A DNA stretch of 64,000 bases. Origin: Amyelois transitella (Eukaryota; Arthropoda; Insecta; Lepidoptera; Pyralidae). The DNA is taken from NCBI RefSeq assembly GCF_032362555.1, contig NC_083517.1, positions 3,678,001 through 3,742,000 of the forward strand, given 5' to 3'. Made by a program: the position numbers and the translations under genes. Positions 46,334 through 58,004 of this stretch are shown one piece after another (position 1 is the stretch's first letter; the number at the start of each line of letters is the position of its first letter). Below the pieces are notes generated by a model. That model was not told the origin of the DNA, made no database searches, and saw nothing but the letters and a program-made list of their open reading frames with translations.

Positions 46334-46837
46334 ATATTTTTTTTAATAATATGTGCGTCTTATGAATTGCTTTCTATTGGAATGTGAAGTGATAGTGGAA
46401 GTTAAAGAGGTTTTCAGGTATTCTTTCAGGTTTTGAATGAGCTATTGTTTTTTTTTTTTTTATTTATTTTAACCACCTTTTTATCTACACAACACCTACC
46501 ATTATGAGATACCACGAGAAATTGTGTAATAGGAACTTAATTGTGTAATGCCGGTCGTTAACTCTTTAACATGAGCATGATGATTTAAAATATGAATCAG
46601 TCAAAAATAGTATACTTTCAATATAATAATTCCAAATAAAGGACATAATATTTTTATATTAAAAACGTGATTAAATTGTCATAAAGAAAGAAATAGCTAC
46701 AAATTGGAAAAAGGAAGATGATTTCTAATAATAAATTAAATACATACAAAAATTAATGTATTAAGTAAAATCTCAGATAGTTACATGCTGTCATGGGAAG
46801 CCCGGGTTTTAAGAAAATAGTAGAAACATGCATAAAG

Positions 46838-47033
46838 TCACACCTCTTTCCCAGAGTTGTAAGTAGTTCCCTATATAGGTACTTCTTTCGCTTCATCCAC
46901 ATTCATAACTCTCATAATGTAAGCTCGGCGTTTTCTGGTACTCTTGACCTGACCTTTTACCACTATGTCCCTGATTACATCTCGTCTCTATCCCTTACGG
47001 GATAGTGCCAACCATCCTATAGTCAAGAAGACC
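46838..47033 (-). repeat. Family B copy, 5'-extended, next to a family A scrap
   Basis: In reverse, 46838-46975 carries the family B reading frame extended upstream: VVKGQVKSTRKRRA precedes the MRVMNVDEAKEV block, all in one open frame. That supports a coding origin. Its 3' half is broken near 46870. Bases 46984-47033 are a family A tail scrap. Confidence 0.6.
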
Positions 47034-47485
47034 ACGGCTCAGTACTGTATTATCATTGGTTATTCGTTCTCCATAGAAGCGAATACAGAAATAATTTCTT
47101 TTTATAAATATACTCAATTAAGTTTCCTGAAAATAATATTACATGCTAAGTTCAGTACTTACACGAATTCTATTTCCGGACCCCGGGCGTATCAGTACGA
47201 ATGACGAGTATGTCAAGTCACGCAAGGGGTGAATATAAAAGAGATATACGTAATACACATACGACCTAATTTTAATATATAATGTAGATAGTATAAAGGT
47301 AGATTATAAGTTTATTTTGTAATAAAAACTGTCAAAATTAAAAAACACAACAATAGATAAAAGAAAAGGTCCACTCCATCTCTCAGTAGTATCAGAATAT
47401 GTACCTGCTTTATTTTTTTATATCGAAGCCTTATTTCAATACCTCCTAGGAGATAAAGTCAGTCCGTTTTATGGAAGTCCAGCCT

Positions 47486-47555
47486 CCGTATTATCGCGCA
47501 AAAAACTATCACTATTTCGCTTTTCAGCGATGGTATTTTTGCGCGATAGAAACGG
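47486..47555. repeat. Imperfect 25-bp inverted repeat with GC-rich core
   Basis: tatcgcgcaaaaa (47492-47504) pairs perfectly with tttttgcgcgata (47536-47548), and pairing extends outward and inward with a few mismatches. The flank to the right is GC-rich (cggcgtcgcccggccatg). It could be the hairpin end of a rolling-circle or miniature element. Confidence 0.6.
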
Positions 47556-48539
47556 CGTCGCCCGGCCATGCTACCGAGGGCAGGTAAGACTTTCTCTAAC
47601 ATTTATATACAGCGATGTCGGATCCAAAAGTATTGTTTGCGAATTTTTAAGAATGTACAAACTGTGTTCCTTCTGGCAAAAATGAGATTTTAAAAACTCA
47701 AAAGGTTTTCGCATGTAGATTATCTTTATTGATTGCGTGATTATAACCACTGAACTGGTAAATATAGAGATAATCCCTCAGGATAGTCTCTGCGAGTCTG
47801 CTAAATCAATTTTGCCAATAGTGTGTTAATATAGTCGATGGAATAATTTAAACACTATTACACCATACTAACACAGATTGGACCATTCCATTCTTAATAC
47901 ACACTTGACCCCAAACACAGATTACCCAATTATTATTGGGGGTTTATCTGAGCCTCCAAGAGTGCTTCTTTGTATTCCGCAATCACATGTCGAATTTTAA
48001 GTCTCTAGACCCAATGTATCAGGCCGTGCGTTGTCTGTCAGTTAAGATAGAGTCTCTGCCTATCCCTCCTGGAGGAAAGCATGATTTTATGTCATTAGGT
48101 CTCGAGTTTTATGCCAGCCAGGCGTAGCTAAAAGCAATCATAATTACATTTTTGCATACTGAAAATGATAGAATCTGAAAATGGAGCGTAACTTTTAATG
48201 GATAGCAGTAAAATAATTTAATACCCACTTTTAGTAATGGCCCTGGTACAATGTTGTTCACATTAAATAAACAGAACAGACTTAATAATCTCTGTACATT
48301 ATGTGTAACCGAATTAAAATATATTACCGATTGGAATATGGTTTATGGTGTATGTTAATTTAGTCGTCTCTTATAACTTCCATAGATAAGAGATGGATTG
48401 ATTTTACCCTGAAGCGACAGGAACAAAAATTAAAACATGCTTAATGCCCTAAAATGCCCACTGATTAGATTGTTTAAAAATTCGAGTTTTAAACTGGCTT
48501 TCCGTATGGATGCTATAAAATACATATTTATCACATCTT
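47556..48539. other. No gene recognised
   Basis: A family B tail (agtctctgcctatccctcct) lies near 48050-48090. The rest is AT-rich. Confidence 0.4.
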
Positions 48540-48655
48540 CATCTCATAAGGGGTAGACATAGATGAATCAGTGAAAGATCGGCTGATGGAATTGAGAATC
48601 AGATAGTGACAGGTCTATCGCCTTATCTATCTAAGAAAAATCCCGAGTTTATAAG
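48540..48655 (-). repeat. Family A fragment
   Basis: In reverse: ctcataaggggtagacatag, gatggaattgagaatcagat, agtgacaggtctatcgcctt. The head is missing. Confidence 0.6.
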
Positions 48656-50076
48656 CTTTTGACATTTTATGCATGTGTAATGTGAAGCACTACAAAATTT
48701 ATTTATTTTTCTAAAATGTGGAATGATCAGCCTGCGTCTATATTCCCATACAAGTACTGTCCGCGAACATACTAAAGTAAAATAAATGGGAATCTTTTGG
48801 ATAGGCATGTATCATCTTTGTCTTCATCGTCACTTACCATCAGGTGAGATGGAAAACAAATGCATAATCAAAAAAGAATAAAAAAAATATTTTATTTATC
48901 CTCATTGGCCTTGAAAATAAAAAATCAATATTTAATTTGTAATTCTACTAATAAGATCTTATATCCATTAAATTTGTTTCCCAATAGCGGAAAATTTCCG
49001 AGTTTGTATCCCTGCATACGTGACCTAATACGAAAGAGGGTATTGTGATTGAAAGGACCTTAAGCCCGAGGCTTAGTTCAAGTTTCCAATAACACTGACT
49101 AATAGAAGCTGGTTCCGTTCCTAAGAACAGATTATAATGTATCTAGATTGCTTTTATCCGCAGAAGAGGCTATAATTAATTAATCAGAAAATATATTCCT
49201 TTTTTTCAATAATTATTCTTAACCTAACCATATTTAAATATTTAAAGAAATAGATTATACGTTCCTTTACTGTCAAAATACGTAGATATAATGGTAACTC
49301 GGGATACATATATATCACGCTATCAAAGGAAAGCCTATTGCTACATTAATGCCTAATTTAAATGTATTGTAGACCCTTGGCTCTAAAGGAAAAGGTCACT
49401 AAATCTGATAAAAGCCATTGCTGAAAGCTATTTTTAGAATGGATATTATTACACTATTTTTATTTTAACAGGACAAAAATATTTTCAATTTTATTGTAAT
49501 AAAAAATTATTTCGTGTTATCATTAAAAATATTAAACGTGACCCGTCACATACTATTTCATACTTAAAGACAAAAAGTTAATAAAAAAAATGCTCTTAAT
49601 TGCATATTTTTCAGTTGCTTATTTTACTTCTAAAATACGTGAAACTCCATTAAAAATACCAAAAATAAATACACGTATGACTAGCCCTAGCCTTAACAAA
49701 GTTTTTACGTTTTATTGATTGCTGGTTTAGCTTTTCAATGTATTTATTTACCTTTCAATAAAAGTCAAATGTACCGAAGAATGAAGTTGTTGAAGCTTAT
49801 AAAAGGGACCGTTTTCTTTTGAACTCGAACACGAATGTTTACTGAAAACTGTTACAAATGTGTATTTTATACAAAACTGCGCCAAGAATCTCAAATAATT
49901 TATTAGAAATGCAAAAATTAGTTGATTTGTTTGTTTGTTGTCTCTTCACGCGTTATCTACTGAACCAGTCTTCTTCAAATATTACGTATTATTTACAGTG
50001 CGGACAGGACAGGTTACTTTATTATCCCGGGTAAAACTATAATTTAGTGGGATTTACAAAAATCCTGTATCATTTT
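48656..50076. other. No gene recognised
   Basis: AT-rich with short frames only. A family F/H-like end in reverse (cttcacgcgttatctactga) lies near 49946. Confidence 0.4.
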
Positions 50077-50150
50077 GTAGGTGGCGCTAAATTCGCGGGT
50101 GTATGTGGCGCTAAATTTGTGCGTAAAGGTGGCGCTTAAATCGCGCGGGT
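50077..50150 (+). repeat. Three tandem ~24-bp GC-rich units
   Basis: Units at 50077-50100, 50101-50124 and 50125-50150 share the core ggtggcgctaaatt-cgcgggt. Unit spacing is 24, 24 and 26 nt. They stand at the end of a family F-like copy read in reverse, whose own end sequence they appear to amplify. Confidence 0.75.
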
Positions 50151-50559
50151 AAAAGCTATAAATATAAATAATCAGATAATCCTGAAGAAATTCGTATAAT
50201 TTAATGTTATTTGGATTAAAATGATATTGCTTAAAATTTCTATTGTTAGTTCTTATGTAATGTTAGTACTCTACGTTTTTTTTTCTTTCGTTTTAACAAA
50301 TAAATATATTTACTTTTATACCATTTTACTCACTTTTAAGAAAAAAAATATAAAAAAGATGCCGGTCATACATTCGTATCAATCTTGAATCACAAAATTT
50401 AAATATAGCATGTTATTACGTATTTTGATAACAAATATCCTAAAACTACCTCAGCATAAATACATGTTAAAGTAAGCTGATTGATTCAATGATTAACTGT
50501 GACATATATCAACTAATAACCCATATTACTATACTATGTCTATAGACTTGAAATTAGGC

Positions 50560-50771
50560 ATATAAGGGTACATTATGAGAGAGGATTTTCGAAATTCCTG
50601 CGGGAATGAAAATTAAAATTGTTTTCGCGCGGGCGGGACCGCGTGGAAACTGTAATTTTATATATAAATTAAACAACAACTAACTTTAATCAGTATTCTA
50701 TAAATACATTATGTATAATGTTATTATTGGCCAATATAATGTAAAATAATCATTTTACATTATATTGGTCA
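50560..50771. repeat. Family H fragment and a 20-bp hairpin
   Basis: Bases 50560-50660 resemble family H (gagaggattttcgaaattcc ... gcgcgggcgggaccgcgtgg). At 50728-50747 and 50752-50771 lies an inverted repeat that matches at 19 of 20 positions with a 4-nt loop (core ccaatataatgtaaaat). Confidence 0.65.
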
Positions 50772-51107
50772 GAACTCATAGGTAGGTCATGAATATCAAA
50801 TTCAGGTAAATTAAATACGTATCTGTTTCAGAAACTTCAGACTTGCATTAATTATAAATAAGCTGAATAGTTAAATTGGCCTGTGGAATATGCTATCTAA
50901 TAGAAACCAAAGGAAACGCCATTCAAGTAAAGTCCAAACTATTTGACTGATTGTAATAAGTTTGGCAAATGTGATTTGTTTGAAGAATAAACTTATGTAT
51001 CTATTTACATACAAGTAATTTACGGATTAAATTTTCTGTATATTCATTAAATTTTAAATAAAATAAATGTATATTCAGAATTAATGTGCCTATTCCTATA
51101 ATCTAAA

Positions 51108-51185
51108 CTAACGACATCCATGGGAAAGAAGTGGAGTGGTTATACATTTTAATATTAAACTACCTGGAACCATCTAACAGAACAA
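51108..51185 (-). repeat. Family A head fragment
   Basis: In reverse: acgacatccatgggaaagaa, gtggagtggtt, then a diverged ctggaaccatctaacaga. Only the head third is present. Confidence 0.6.
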
Positions 51186-51774
51186 CATACGCCCAAAAAT
51201 CTGTACCACTTAAGTGTAATGTCTTAAAATTTGAGACCAAAAAACCTTTGAAGGGTACACGAATAAAATATTGAAAGTAAAGGAAGAAGGAAAAGTTTCA
51301 AGGTTCTGTACCTACAACATTGTGTGCAAAATAAGATATAATGTTAATAATATTAATATATTATATTAAATTCCTTAAAACATTTTCTTCTATAACAGAA
51401 GCCAAATTCATTTTTTCACGATTTCTTCGCATACCACCGCCATAAATAGCTTTTGTGTAGTAAAATTGAATCGAGTACCAGAAATTGAGTCGCCGGGTCG
51501 TTATCTATGTATTTGTATGGGGACGTCACGGCCTGTCTCGGCTGGTTCGATATCGAGTTTATAGCATTACCCCGCTTTTTGGCAAGGGTGGAATGAGATT
51601 GTATTTCCGGGAAAATAACTACACGCTATGGGTTTGCACGTGTACAGTAGGCGATATGGAAAATACACGTTTTTTAATGGTTCCTGATCAAAATGTGTGA
51701 TGTGCTTGATGTCCCAAGTTCTTCTTCAATAACTCTTCTTAATTATGTAATTTTTGAATACTAACTGATGCTTT

Positions 51775-51880
51775 TGGTAAGGGAAAACATTGCGAGGAAA
51801 ATTGCATATTCAGGCAATTGGTTGGTTGATTCAATATTGGTTCCTCTGGAAAAGTTACGGAGGTCAGATGGGAGTGACTT
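51775..51880 (+). repeat. Family C core fragment
   Basis: Contains cattgcgaggaaaattgcat, tcaggcaattggttgg and acggaggtcagatgggagtg. The head and 3' end are missing. Confidence 0.65.
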
Positions 51881-53246
51881 TGTATAAATACCGACACGAT
51901 GCGTCTTAAAAGGCGCATCGTAAACTTGATTTGGAGACTTTGCATTAATACCTACCATCATTATGAATATTATGGAAGTAAGCATTCAAATTTTTTTTAA
52001 ACTATACCCACACACAACACAATCGCACCTAATGAATCCTGACTTGGAATATAAAGCACGAGAAAATGAAAAAAGTCATTACATCGAAAACCTTCCACCC
52101 GAGCTTTCCTTTCAAACTATGCTTTGACGTGAAGCTTTACCGGGATTGAAAAAACTGCTATGCGGTTCGTTACCCTTCAATGCAAGTGCTCGAATTTTAC
52201 CAGTGACACCTGAAAAACTTGTTATCAGTAATACCCAGAAATAAATTCACAAATAGTTGAGTTATACATACAATAAAAAAAGCGTTTTGCGGGGTACCTA
52301 TCAATGTGTTTTAAAATTTTCCGAAATAGTACCTAGTTTGATATTTATTATTAATTAAATAAACAAACATATGATAGATTTTTTTAATATTTTAACTTTA
52401 GATTATTTGACTATAGATGAGTAAAGAGATATGTTAAGGAGATTAAGAATATATTTTTTTTTATCTATAGACAATTTTGATATTATTAATACTTCGTTTC
52501 TCTTATCACGTATCAACTATTCCCGTGAGAGTTTACAAAAATTTAAGTGATGAAGTATGTTTATTGGGCTTGTTAATAAAAAATATCACCTTTTTCTTAT
52601 TCCTGAGTCACGTAACTAGGGACTTTTAAGACAAAAGTGAATAAACATTACTCGCATAATCAAAATAGACTTTTAAAGCCAAAACGAACATAAGAGTACA
52701 TTTTTCAACACAGTTATTCTAGGAAAAAATACGTCGAGGGTTTCTCCTTCCTAGAATAACAAGAAGAGTAAACAAGTATCTATTCTATTAAAAGCCTGCA
52801 CGTAAACCTATCTCTTGAAGGAAATATACACTCGCCTTTATTAGGGTGGCTCTTTCAATACAGTTTCGAGGTGAACATGTTTATTTTTATGTAAGTTTAT
52901 TTTTAACTAAGTAAACTTCTAGTTAAGGCAGCAGTTTCGCACAAAGGGCGGTAAGCATACTGAAAACCAAGACCAGATTATGAACTGTTTGCGTCAGGAT
53001 CTTAGTAAGACGAGGCAAGCGAAGCGCAAGGGCACTACATTTTCGGAAGGTTTTGTTATTTTTTTAACCTTCATAACTTTGGTTTAATTATGTAACATAG
53101 TTACATTTTTTAAAATAGAATGCAATCAGTAAACCATTAAACATGCGAAGTTTTAATATACTTTAGATTTTACTAGTGTAATCTAGTCTTTCGGTCACAC
53201 AACCCAAGTGTTGAGATATCTTTAGAGGCAATTCAAAACTAAATTT
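51881..53246. other. No gene recognised
   Basis: AT-rich. An interrupted inverted pair (tgcgtcttaaaaggcgca at 51900-51917) forms a small perfect palindrome. Nothing else is identifiable. Confidence 0.4.
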
Positions 53247-53315
53247 ATCCCTTACGGGGTATACAGAGCCAACAGTTTTGAAAAGAATGAATGTCACGTT
53301 CACCGGTATGATTTA
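53247..53315 (-). repeat. Family A tail-half fragment
   Basis: In reverse: tatcccttacggggtataca, gagccaacagttttgaaaag, aatgtcacgttcaccggtat. Confidence 0.65.
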
Positions 53316-53769
53316 AAAATGCCAAATTACGCAACATGTTTACGTTTAAATGTATAACAAGTCAGAAATTTATATTTTGATGATTTCTTTTAAATGTGTA
53401 TATATTCTCGTATTTGGTTGCACTCTCTACCATATACTTCAACGCCATTATAAGCCAATAAATTCCTTATATTTCGTAACATAAAATGCCATGACTTTTT
53501 TTCCATTACAAACTTTATAACTTAAACTTGAATGAATGAAACATTTTACTATTTAAAAGTTACATTAAACTATCTGATGTTAAATGCCCTAAATACTTTT
53601 TAATGGTTGCCACCTTATCGACATGGCAATTTATCACAATTTCTGGGCACTGGGTCCGTGACACTGCAGAATCATTGTGAAGGCGAAATCGGTCTTAACT
53701 ATATTATGTTAATATTTACCTACTACCGTCTCGTATTTGAGTTTAACCGGTCTATGCGCAAAGTTATTA

Positions 53770-54150
53770 TAAACTAGCTTTTATGTCGCCCGGGCGAATT
53801 TTGCGCAACCTACAAAAGAATTTTTCTTGCAAATCCCACGGGAACTATAGTTTTTTACCGGAGTGAATGGTATCCAATGTCCATACACTGAATTATCTGA
53901 CGCGGAGTTTTAAGAAGATTGGTTTAGTAGATAACGCGTGAAGAGGTAACAAACAAATAAACTTAGTTTCGCCGACCGCCGAGCTTGCATGAAGAGAGTT
54001 ATGAATGTGGATGAAGCGAAGGAAGTATGCAGAGATCGTGGCAAGTGGAAAGAGGTAGTCTCTGCCTACCCCTCCGGGAAAGAGGCGTGATTTTATGTAT
54101 GTATGTAAGTATGTAAACTTAGTTTCGCATTTATAATAATATATAGTTGG
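53770..54150 (+). repeat. Family F copy interrupted by a family B insertion
   Basis: Family F reads tcgcccgggcgaattttgcg, gcaacctacaaaagaat, gtagataacgcgtgaagagg, caaataaacttagtttcgc. It is interrupted at 53973 and resumes at 54114 with the duplicated target. This gives relative ages: F is older and B is younger. Confidence 0.75.
53973..54113 (+). mobile_element. LINE 3'-end copy (family B) with a 15-bp target-site duplication
   Basis: taaacttagtttcgc flanks the insert at 53958-53972 and 54114-54128. The 141-bp insert starts at the same place (ccgccgagcttgcatgaag) as the copy at 5070-5210 and is nearly identical to it. It contains the intact frame DEAKEVCRDRGKWKEVVSAY ending in PSGKEA and stop, then a gattttatgtatgta tail. 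Confidence 0.9.
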
Positions 54151-54458
54151 GATTGGTAATTTGCAGTAAATTTTAATCAAAAGGAAAAGGGGTTTGTTAC
54201 TAAATCTAATTTTACTTTTAGCCATAAAATAAGATAAAGTTAATATCTTTTAGTATCTATCTAAAAAAAATCACAAATACAAAAATCGAAGATCGGTTTT
54301 TTGGTAAAAATAACCTACTTTAACAAGAAATCTATTCTTACCATTTTAATGTTCGCGTGACTAAAGTAATTTGCCTTATTGCTACCGGGCAAATGGAATA
54401 GGTTTCAGTTCTAAAAAGCTATCAAGACAGTAAATTCTTAAGTAAATTATACAAGGTG

Positions 54459-54891
54459 TCTGGTAAATCGCGTTACATATTTAAGGGCATCAGTAAATCA
54501 CGAACACGCTTAGTTTTATTAAATACTAGCGACCCGCCCCGGCTTCGCACGGGTGCAAAATTATAAATTTTATTATACATAAAAACCTTCCTCTTGAATA
54601 ACTACCTGTTACAAAAAACCGCATCAAAATCCGTTGCGTAATTTTAAAGATTTAAGCATACAGACAAACAGACTAAAATAGCGACTTTGTTTTATACTAT
54701 GTAGTGATAAAATCGACAAAAAGCTCACTTGTTTAAAAGATCCAAAACTTTCCCACACTTCTTGTTTTTTTTTTGATAAATAGGTAGAATTTTAACTCCC
54801 TATATTTTAAATCATTTGCAACGAAAATCGGATACTGAAAGAAACGGGAAGGTGAAGAGGCATCCTTCAATATCCAACGCGATTTACCAGA
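54459..54891. mobile_element. Possible miniature element with terminal inverted repeats
   Basis: tctggtaaatcgcgtt (54459-54474) is perfectly inverted at 54876-54891, with weaker similarity continuing inward to about 33 bp. Between them is a block with the arthropod-wide motif gcgacccgccccggcttcgc (54529-54548) and cgactttgttttatactatg (54689-54708). The 433-bp size and lack of coding fit a non-autonomous DNA element. Its target duplication is unclear. Confidence 0.55.
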
Positions 54892-54904
54892 TGTAAAAGT
54901 ATGT

Positions 54905-54968
54905 AGTGCTATAAAAATTTAGTGTTGATAAGATGAGTATCTTATCAACACTAAATTTTTATAGCACT
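54905..54968. repeat. Perfect 30-bp inverted repeat with a 4-nt loop
   Basis: Arms at 54905-54934 and 54939-54968 are exactly complementary around the loop gagt. This is the longest perfect hairpin I found in the window. It lies 13 nt outside the terminal repeat of the element at 54459-54891. Confidence 0.9.
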
Positions 54969-55325
54969 TCAACTTTATTTCGTATGAGAAAGTTGTTTAA
55001 ATGTTTCATTGCCAAATATCATCAAAATCAGACTAACAGATAATAACCACCAAAAACGTGACATATAAACGAATATTTCCTCTTTATTATATTATCATTA
55101 AAATATTGATATACTGAAAACAAATACTTTGAAGATGTTAAAAGCAAAGTAAATAAGGAACCTTATTTATATTGGTCTCGGCATTGGCGAGATAAATCCC
55201 TCATTAGATATCGTTATAGAAAATATGGGAATTGATTAAGATAATAGTTGTTCATTTCATCATATAATTAGGTTTTTTTTTGAGATTCGTATCGTTGTAG
55301 CGGCTGATTTATTATTTTGTACACC

Positions 55326-55704
55326 TGCTTCCTCCTGGCTATAGTACATAGTCGTTGCATCCTCACCACTCTGGAGAAGAGCCCGGGGTAAGCCCCTGAC
55401 CATAGATCCTAGATTGGGTGAGTCAGTTTTTTTTTTTTTCACGAAGCGACTTCCATCTGACGTCCGCAACTTTTGCAGGTAAACCTAACCCGTATTGGAT
55501 CCATGGTACACATCCAGTTGCCTGAATGTGCAGGTTTCCTTACGATGTTTTTCTCACTGTAAGAGCATCGGTTAGTATTCAAACTAATATGCATAACTTT
55601 AAAAAAGTAATTGGTACATGGCCGAGGTGGGATTTAAACCTGTGCCTTTCTGCGCATCACGTATTTTAACCGGGCACCTTACCGACTCAACCACCGACGC
55701 TCAG
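55326..55704 (-). mobile_element. Full-length tRNA-derived SINE (family C) with a 16-bp target-site duplication
   Basis: tattattttgtacacc (55310-55325) and tattactttgtacacc (55705-55720) flank a 379-bp copy, almost the same length as the copy at 16566-16942. In the element's orientation it starts with a tRNA-like head and the B-box (about 55630-55650 in reverse), then the cgtaaggaaacctgcacatt core, and ends purine-rich. Confidence 0.9.
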
Positions 55705-55720
55705 TATTACTTTGTACACC

Positions 55721-56318
55721 ATTCACAAACAAAAAAGTTTCAAATAAACTGTAATGCATTAATGCACTTCCTTTAATAAAATCCTTTTGTTCATTGTCTT
55801 CAGAGAGTTATTAAAATATAAAAATGGATTATCAATTTCCATTATAATAATCTTTTAACAAGGAAAACGCGGAAAAGATGACGAAAGCCTTAGTAATCCT
55901 CAGTAAAAAGAAAAGCGAAAATTCAGTAAGATGATTAATTGCGACAGAACGGTAGGTACATAAGACGAGATATTTCTAATTTGTATGTAAAATGTCATGT
56001 GTGAAATTCATGTAGATTTATGAAATAATGCCAGGAGGATGAATGATGAATACAATCAGATCAATTTAATTATACCTAATTGATCATAGTAATACCTAAT
56101 ATGAATGTGAAAGTTTGTAACTATGCTTGTTTATAATTTGTTTGATAATCTTTCTCAAAAACTAGATGACGTAAGTAGATAATGCATTGATCTTAATTTG
56201 ATATAAGTACGGACTTAGAAATTTGTTAACAATAAATCCCCATAGTAAGAAGTAAAAGCTAGCTTCAAAAGAAGATTTATAGAAATATATAAACCAAACC
56301 TACATTTACCCTTGTTTG
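55721..56318. other. No gene recognised
   Basis: AT-rich. Short direct repeats (ttatacctaattgatcatag / aatacctaatatgaatg) occur near 56070-56110. Nothing coding. Confidence 0.4.
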
Positions 56319-56690
56319 AATAGAACCAGTCCACATCTTTCCCACGGATGTCGTAAAAGGCGACTGAGGGATAAGCTTATAAACTTGAAATTCCTCTTGT
56401 AGACAATGGGCTAGCAACCTGCGACTATTTTAATCTCAATCGCATCATAAAACCATACAGCTGAACATAACCTTTCTGTCTTTTCAAGACTCTGTCTACC
56501 CCGCAAAGGATATAGACGTGACTATATGTATGAATGTATCCAATATTGGTTTGTTTCCCATGAAAAAGTTTGTAGAGGACAGACAGGAGTCATTGTGTGT
56601 AATAACTCGATATAGTCGTAGGATCCTGATCTCCTCTTATGAAGGTATGAGGACCTAACAATCTAACATTAGGATGATGATGTTAAGTCA
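56319..56690 (+). repeat. Family A copy lacking its head, followed by a family C scrap
   Basis: Bases 56319-56537 run from agaaccagtccacatctttc to ctaccccgcaaaggatatag and a TATG-like tail. A short deletion removes actgttgg before ctctgtctac. Bases 56570-56690 carry family C-like pieces (gacaggagtcattgtgtgta, ctcctcttatgaaggtatga). Confidence 0.65.
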
Positions 56691-57012
56691 TCAAAATCAC
56701 CACCAAAAAAGCTACATAAACTCTGTATGAATCAGAAAATAAGTTTATACTCCATTCCAAAAATAGCATCGTATGATTCGCAATGTTCGTTTAAAACACT
56801 GGCATTTTAAAACAAACTTTCATACGGTTGTAAGCCTAGACTCTCAAAACTAACTTTTGGTAGCAGAGAACTAACAAAGCCATTTGCTCGGTGATTTACA
56901 TCTATTGGAAACATTAGAATGTAACCTTTTCAAAAAAGAAAAAGTAAAATATTTTAAATCAGGGATTTGAAAAAAGTCAAAGCTATGTATTTTTTTTAAT
57001 CAAACTAATGCG

Positions 57013-57070
57013 CAGTGAAAGTATGTAGTCTCTGTGTACCCCTCCGGACAAATAGCGATTTTATGTGTTT
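57013..57070 (+). repeat. Family B tail fragment
   Basis: agtgaaagtatgtagtctct is followed by gtgtacccctccggacaaat and gattttatg. Confidence 0.6.
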
Positions 57071-57466
57071 TTATGTATTGATTGATAAAATTTACTTTTT
57101 CCATGAAAAATAAGATGAACATAATTTTTCATACTTCTGTCAAGCTATCTACCGAACTTGACAATATTTCTTTTTCTTTTGTAACATTTTCCCGTAAAAA
57201 TAAAGATACATTTTGTTACACGGGAGGCATTTGATAGCGCTCTTTTGTGTTGTCTTAAAAAATGAAGTGAAAATGTTAATATTCTGATGCTACGGCATTA
57301 TTATTAGGTAGAAAAATTTTTGAAATACTAAGTTTGAAAAAGTGTAAAATTTTCTTTTAAAGAAACATGGGGTGGTTCTTCGTTTAAAACGCAATATACG
57401 TAGATGGGCTAGTCATTTGTTACTGTGTCAAAAACTAAATCTTTAAAAATGTTCAAATTGACAGTT

Positions 57467-57930
57467 TACATACAAACATACATATGGTCACGTCTATATT
57501 CCTTGCGGGGTAGACAGAGCGAACAGTCTTGAAAAGACTGAATGGCCACGTTCAGCTATTTGGCTTAATGATAGAATTGAGATTCAAATAGTGACAGGTT
57601 GCTAGCCCATCGCCTAAAAAGGAATCCCAAGTTTGTAAGCCTATCTCTTAGTCGCCTTTTACGACATCCATGGGAAAGAGATGGAGTGGTCCTATTCTTT
57701 TTTGTATTGGTGCCAGGAACCACACGGCACACATACATAAATACATATTATCACGGTTATATCCCTTGCGAGGTAGACAAAGCCATCAGTAAGACAAAAA
57801 AGCAAGCCTAACGCATAAAAGAAGAATTACAAGATGACAAGCCTATAACTTAGTCGCCTTTACGACATCCATGGGAAAGAGATGGAGTGGTCCTGATCTT
57901 TTCCTATTGGTACCGGGAACCACTCGGCAC
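57467..57930 (-). mobile_element. Head-to-tail dimer of family A inside one target-site duplication
   Basis: attgacagtt flanks the pair at 57457-57466 and 57931-57940. In the element's orientation the first unit (57930-57731) has an intact head but a shortened middle. Its TATG tail leads directly into the head of a second, full unit (57730-57467). No duplication separates the units. Either a dimer retroposed as one transcript, or a second copy landed in the first one's tail. Confidence 0.8.
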
Positions 57931-58004
57931 ATTGACAGTTAATCAAGGAATGAGATAATCGTACCTTGCATTGCAGTATTTAACATGCGATCTTTTTGTT
58001 TCAG

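Noticed and set aside
54905..54968. microRNA precursor
   Set aside because: The stem is perfectly paired, lacks the bulges of animal pre-miRNAs, and has a 4-nt loop that is too small for typical processing. A fold-back or repair origin fits better.
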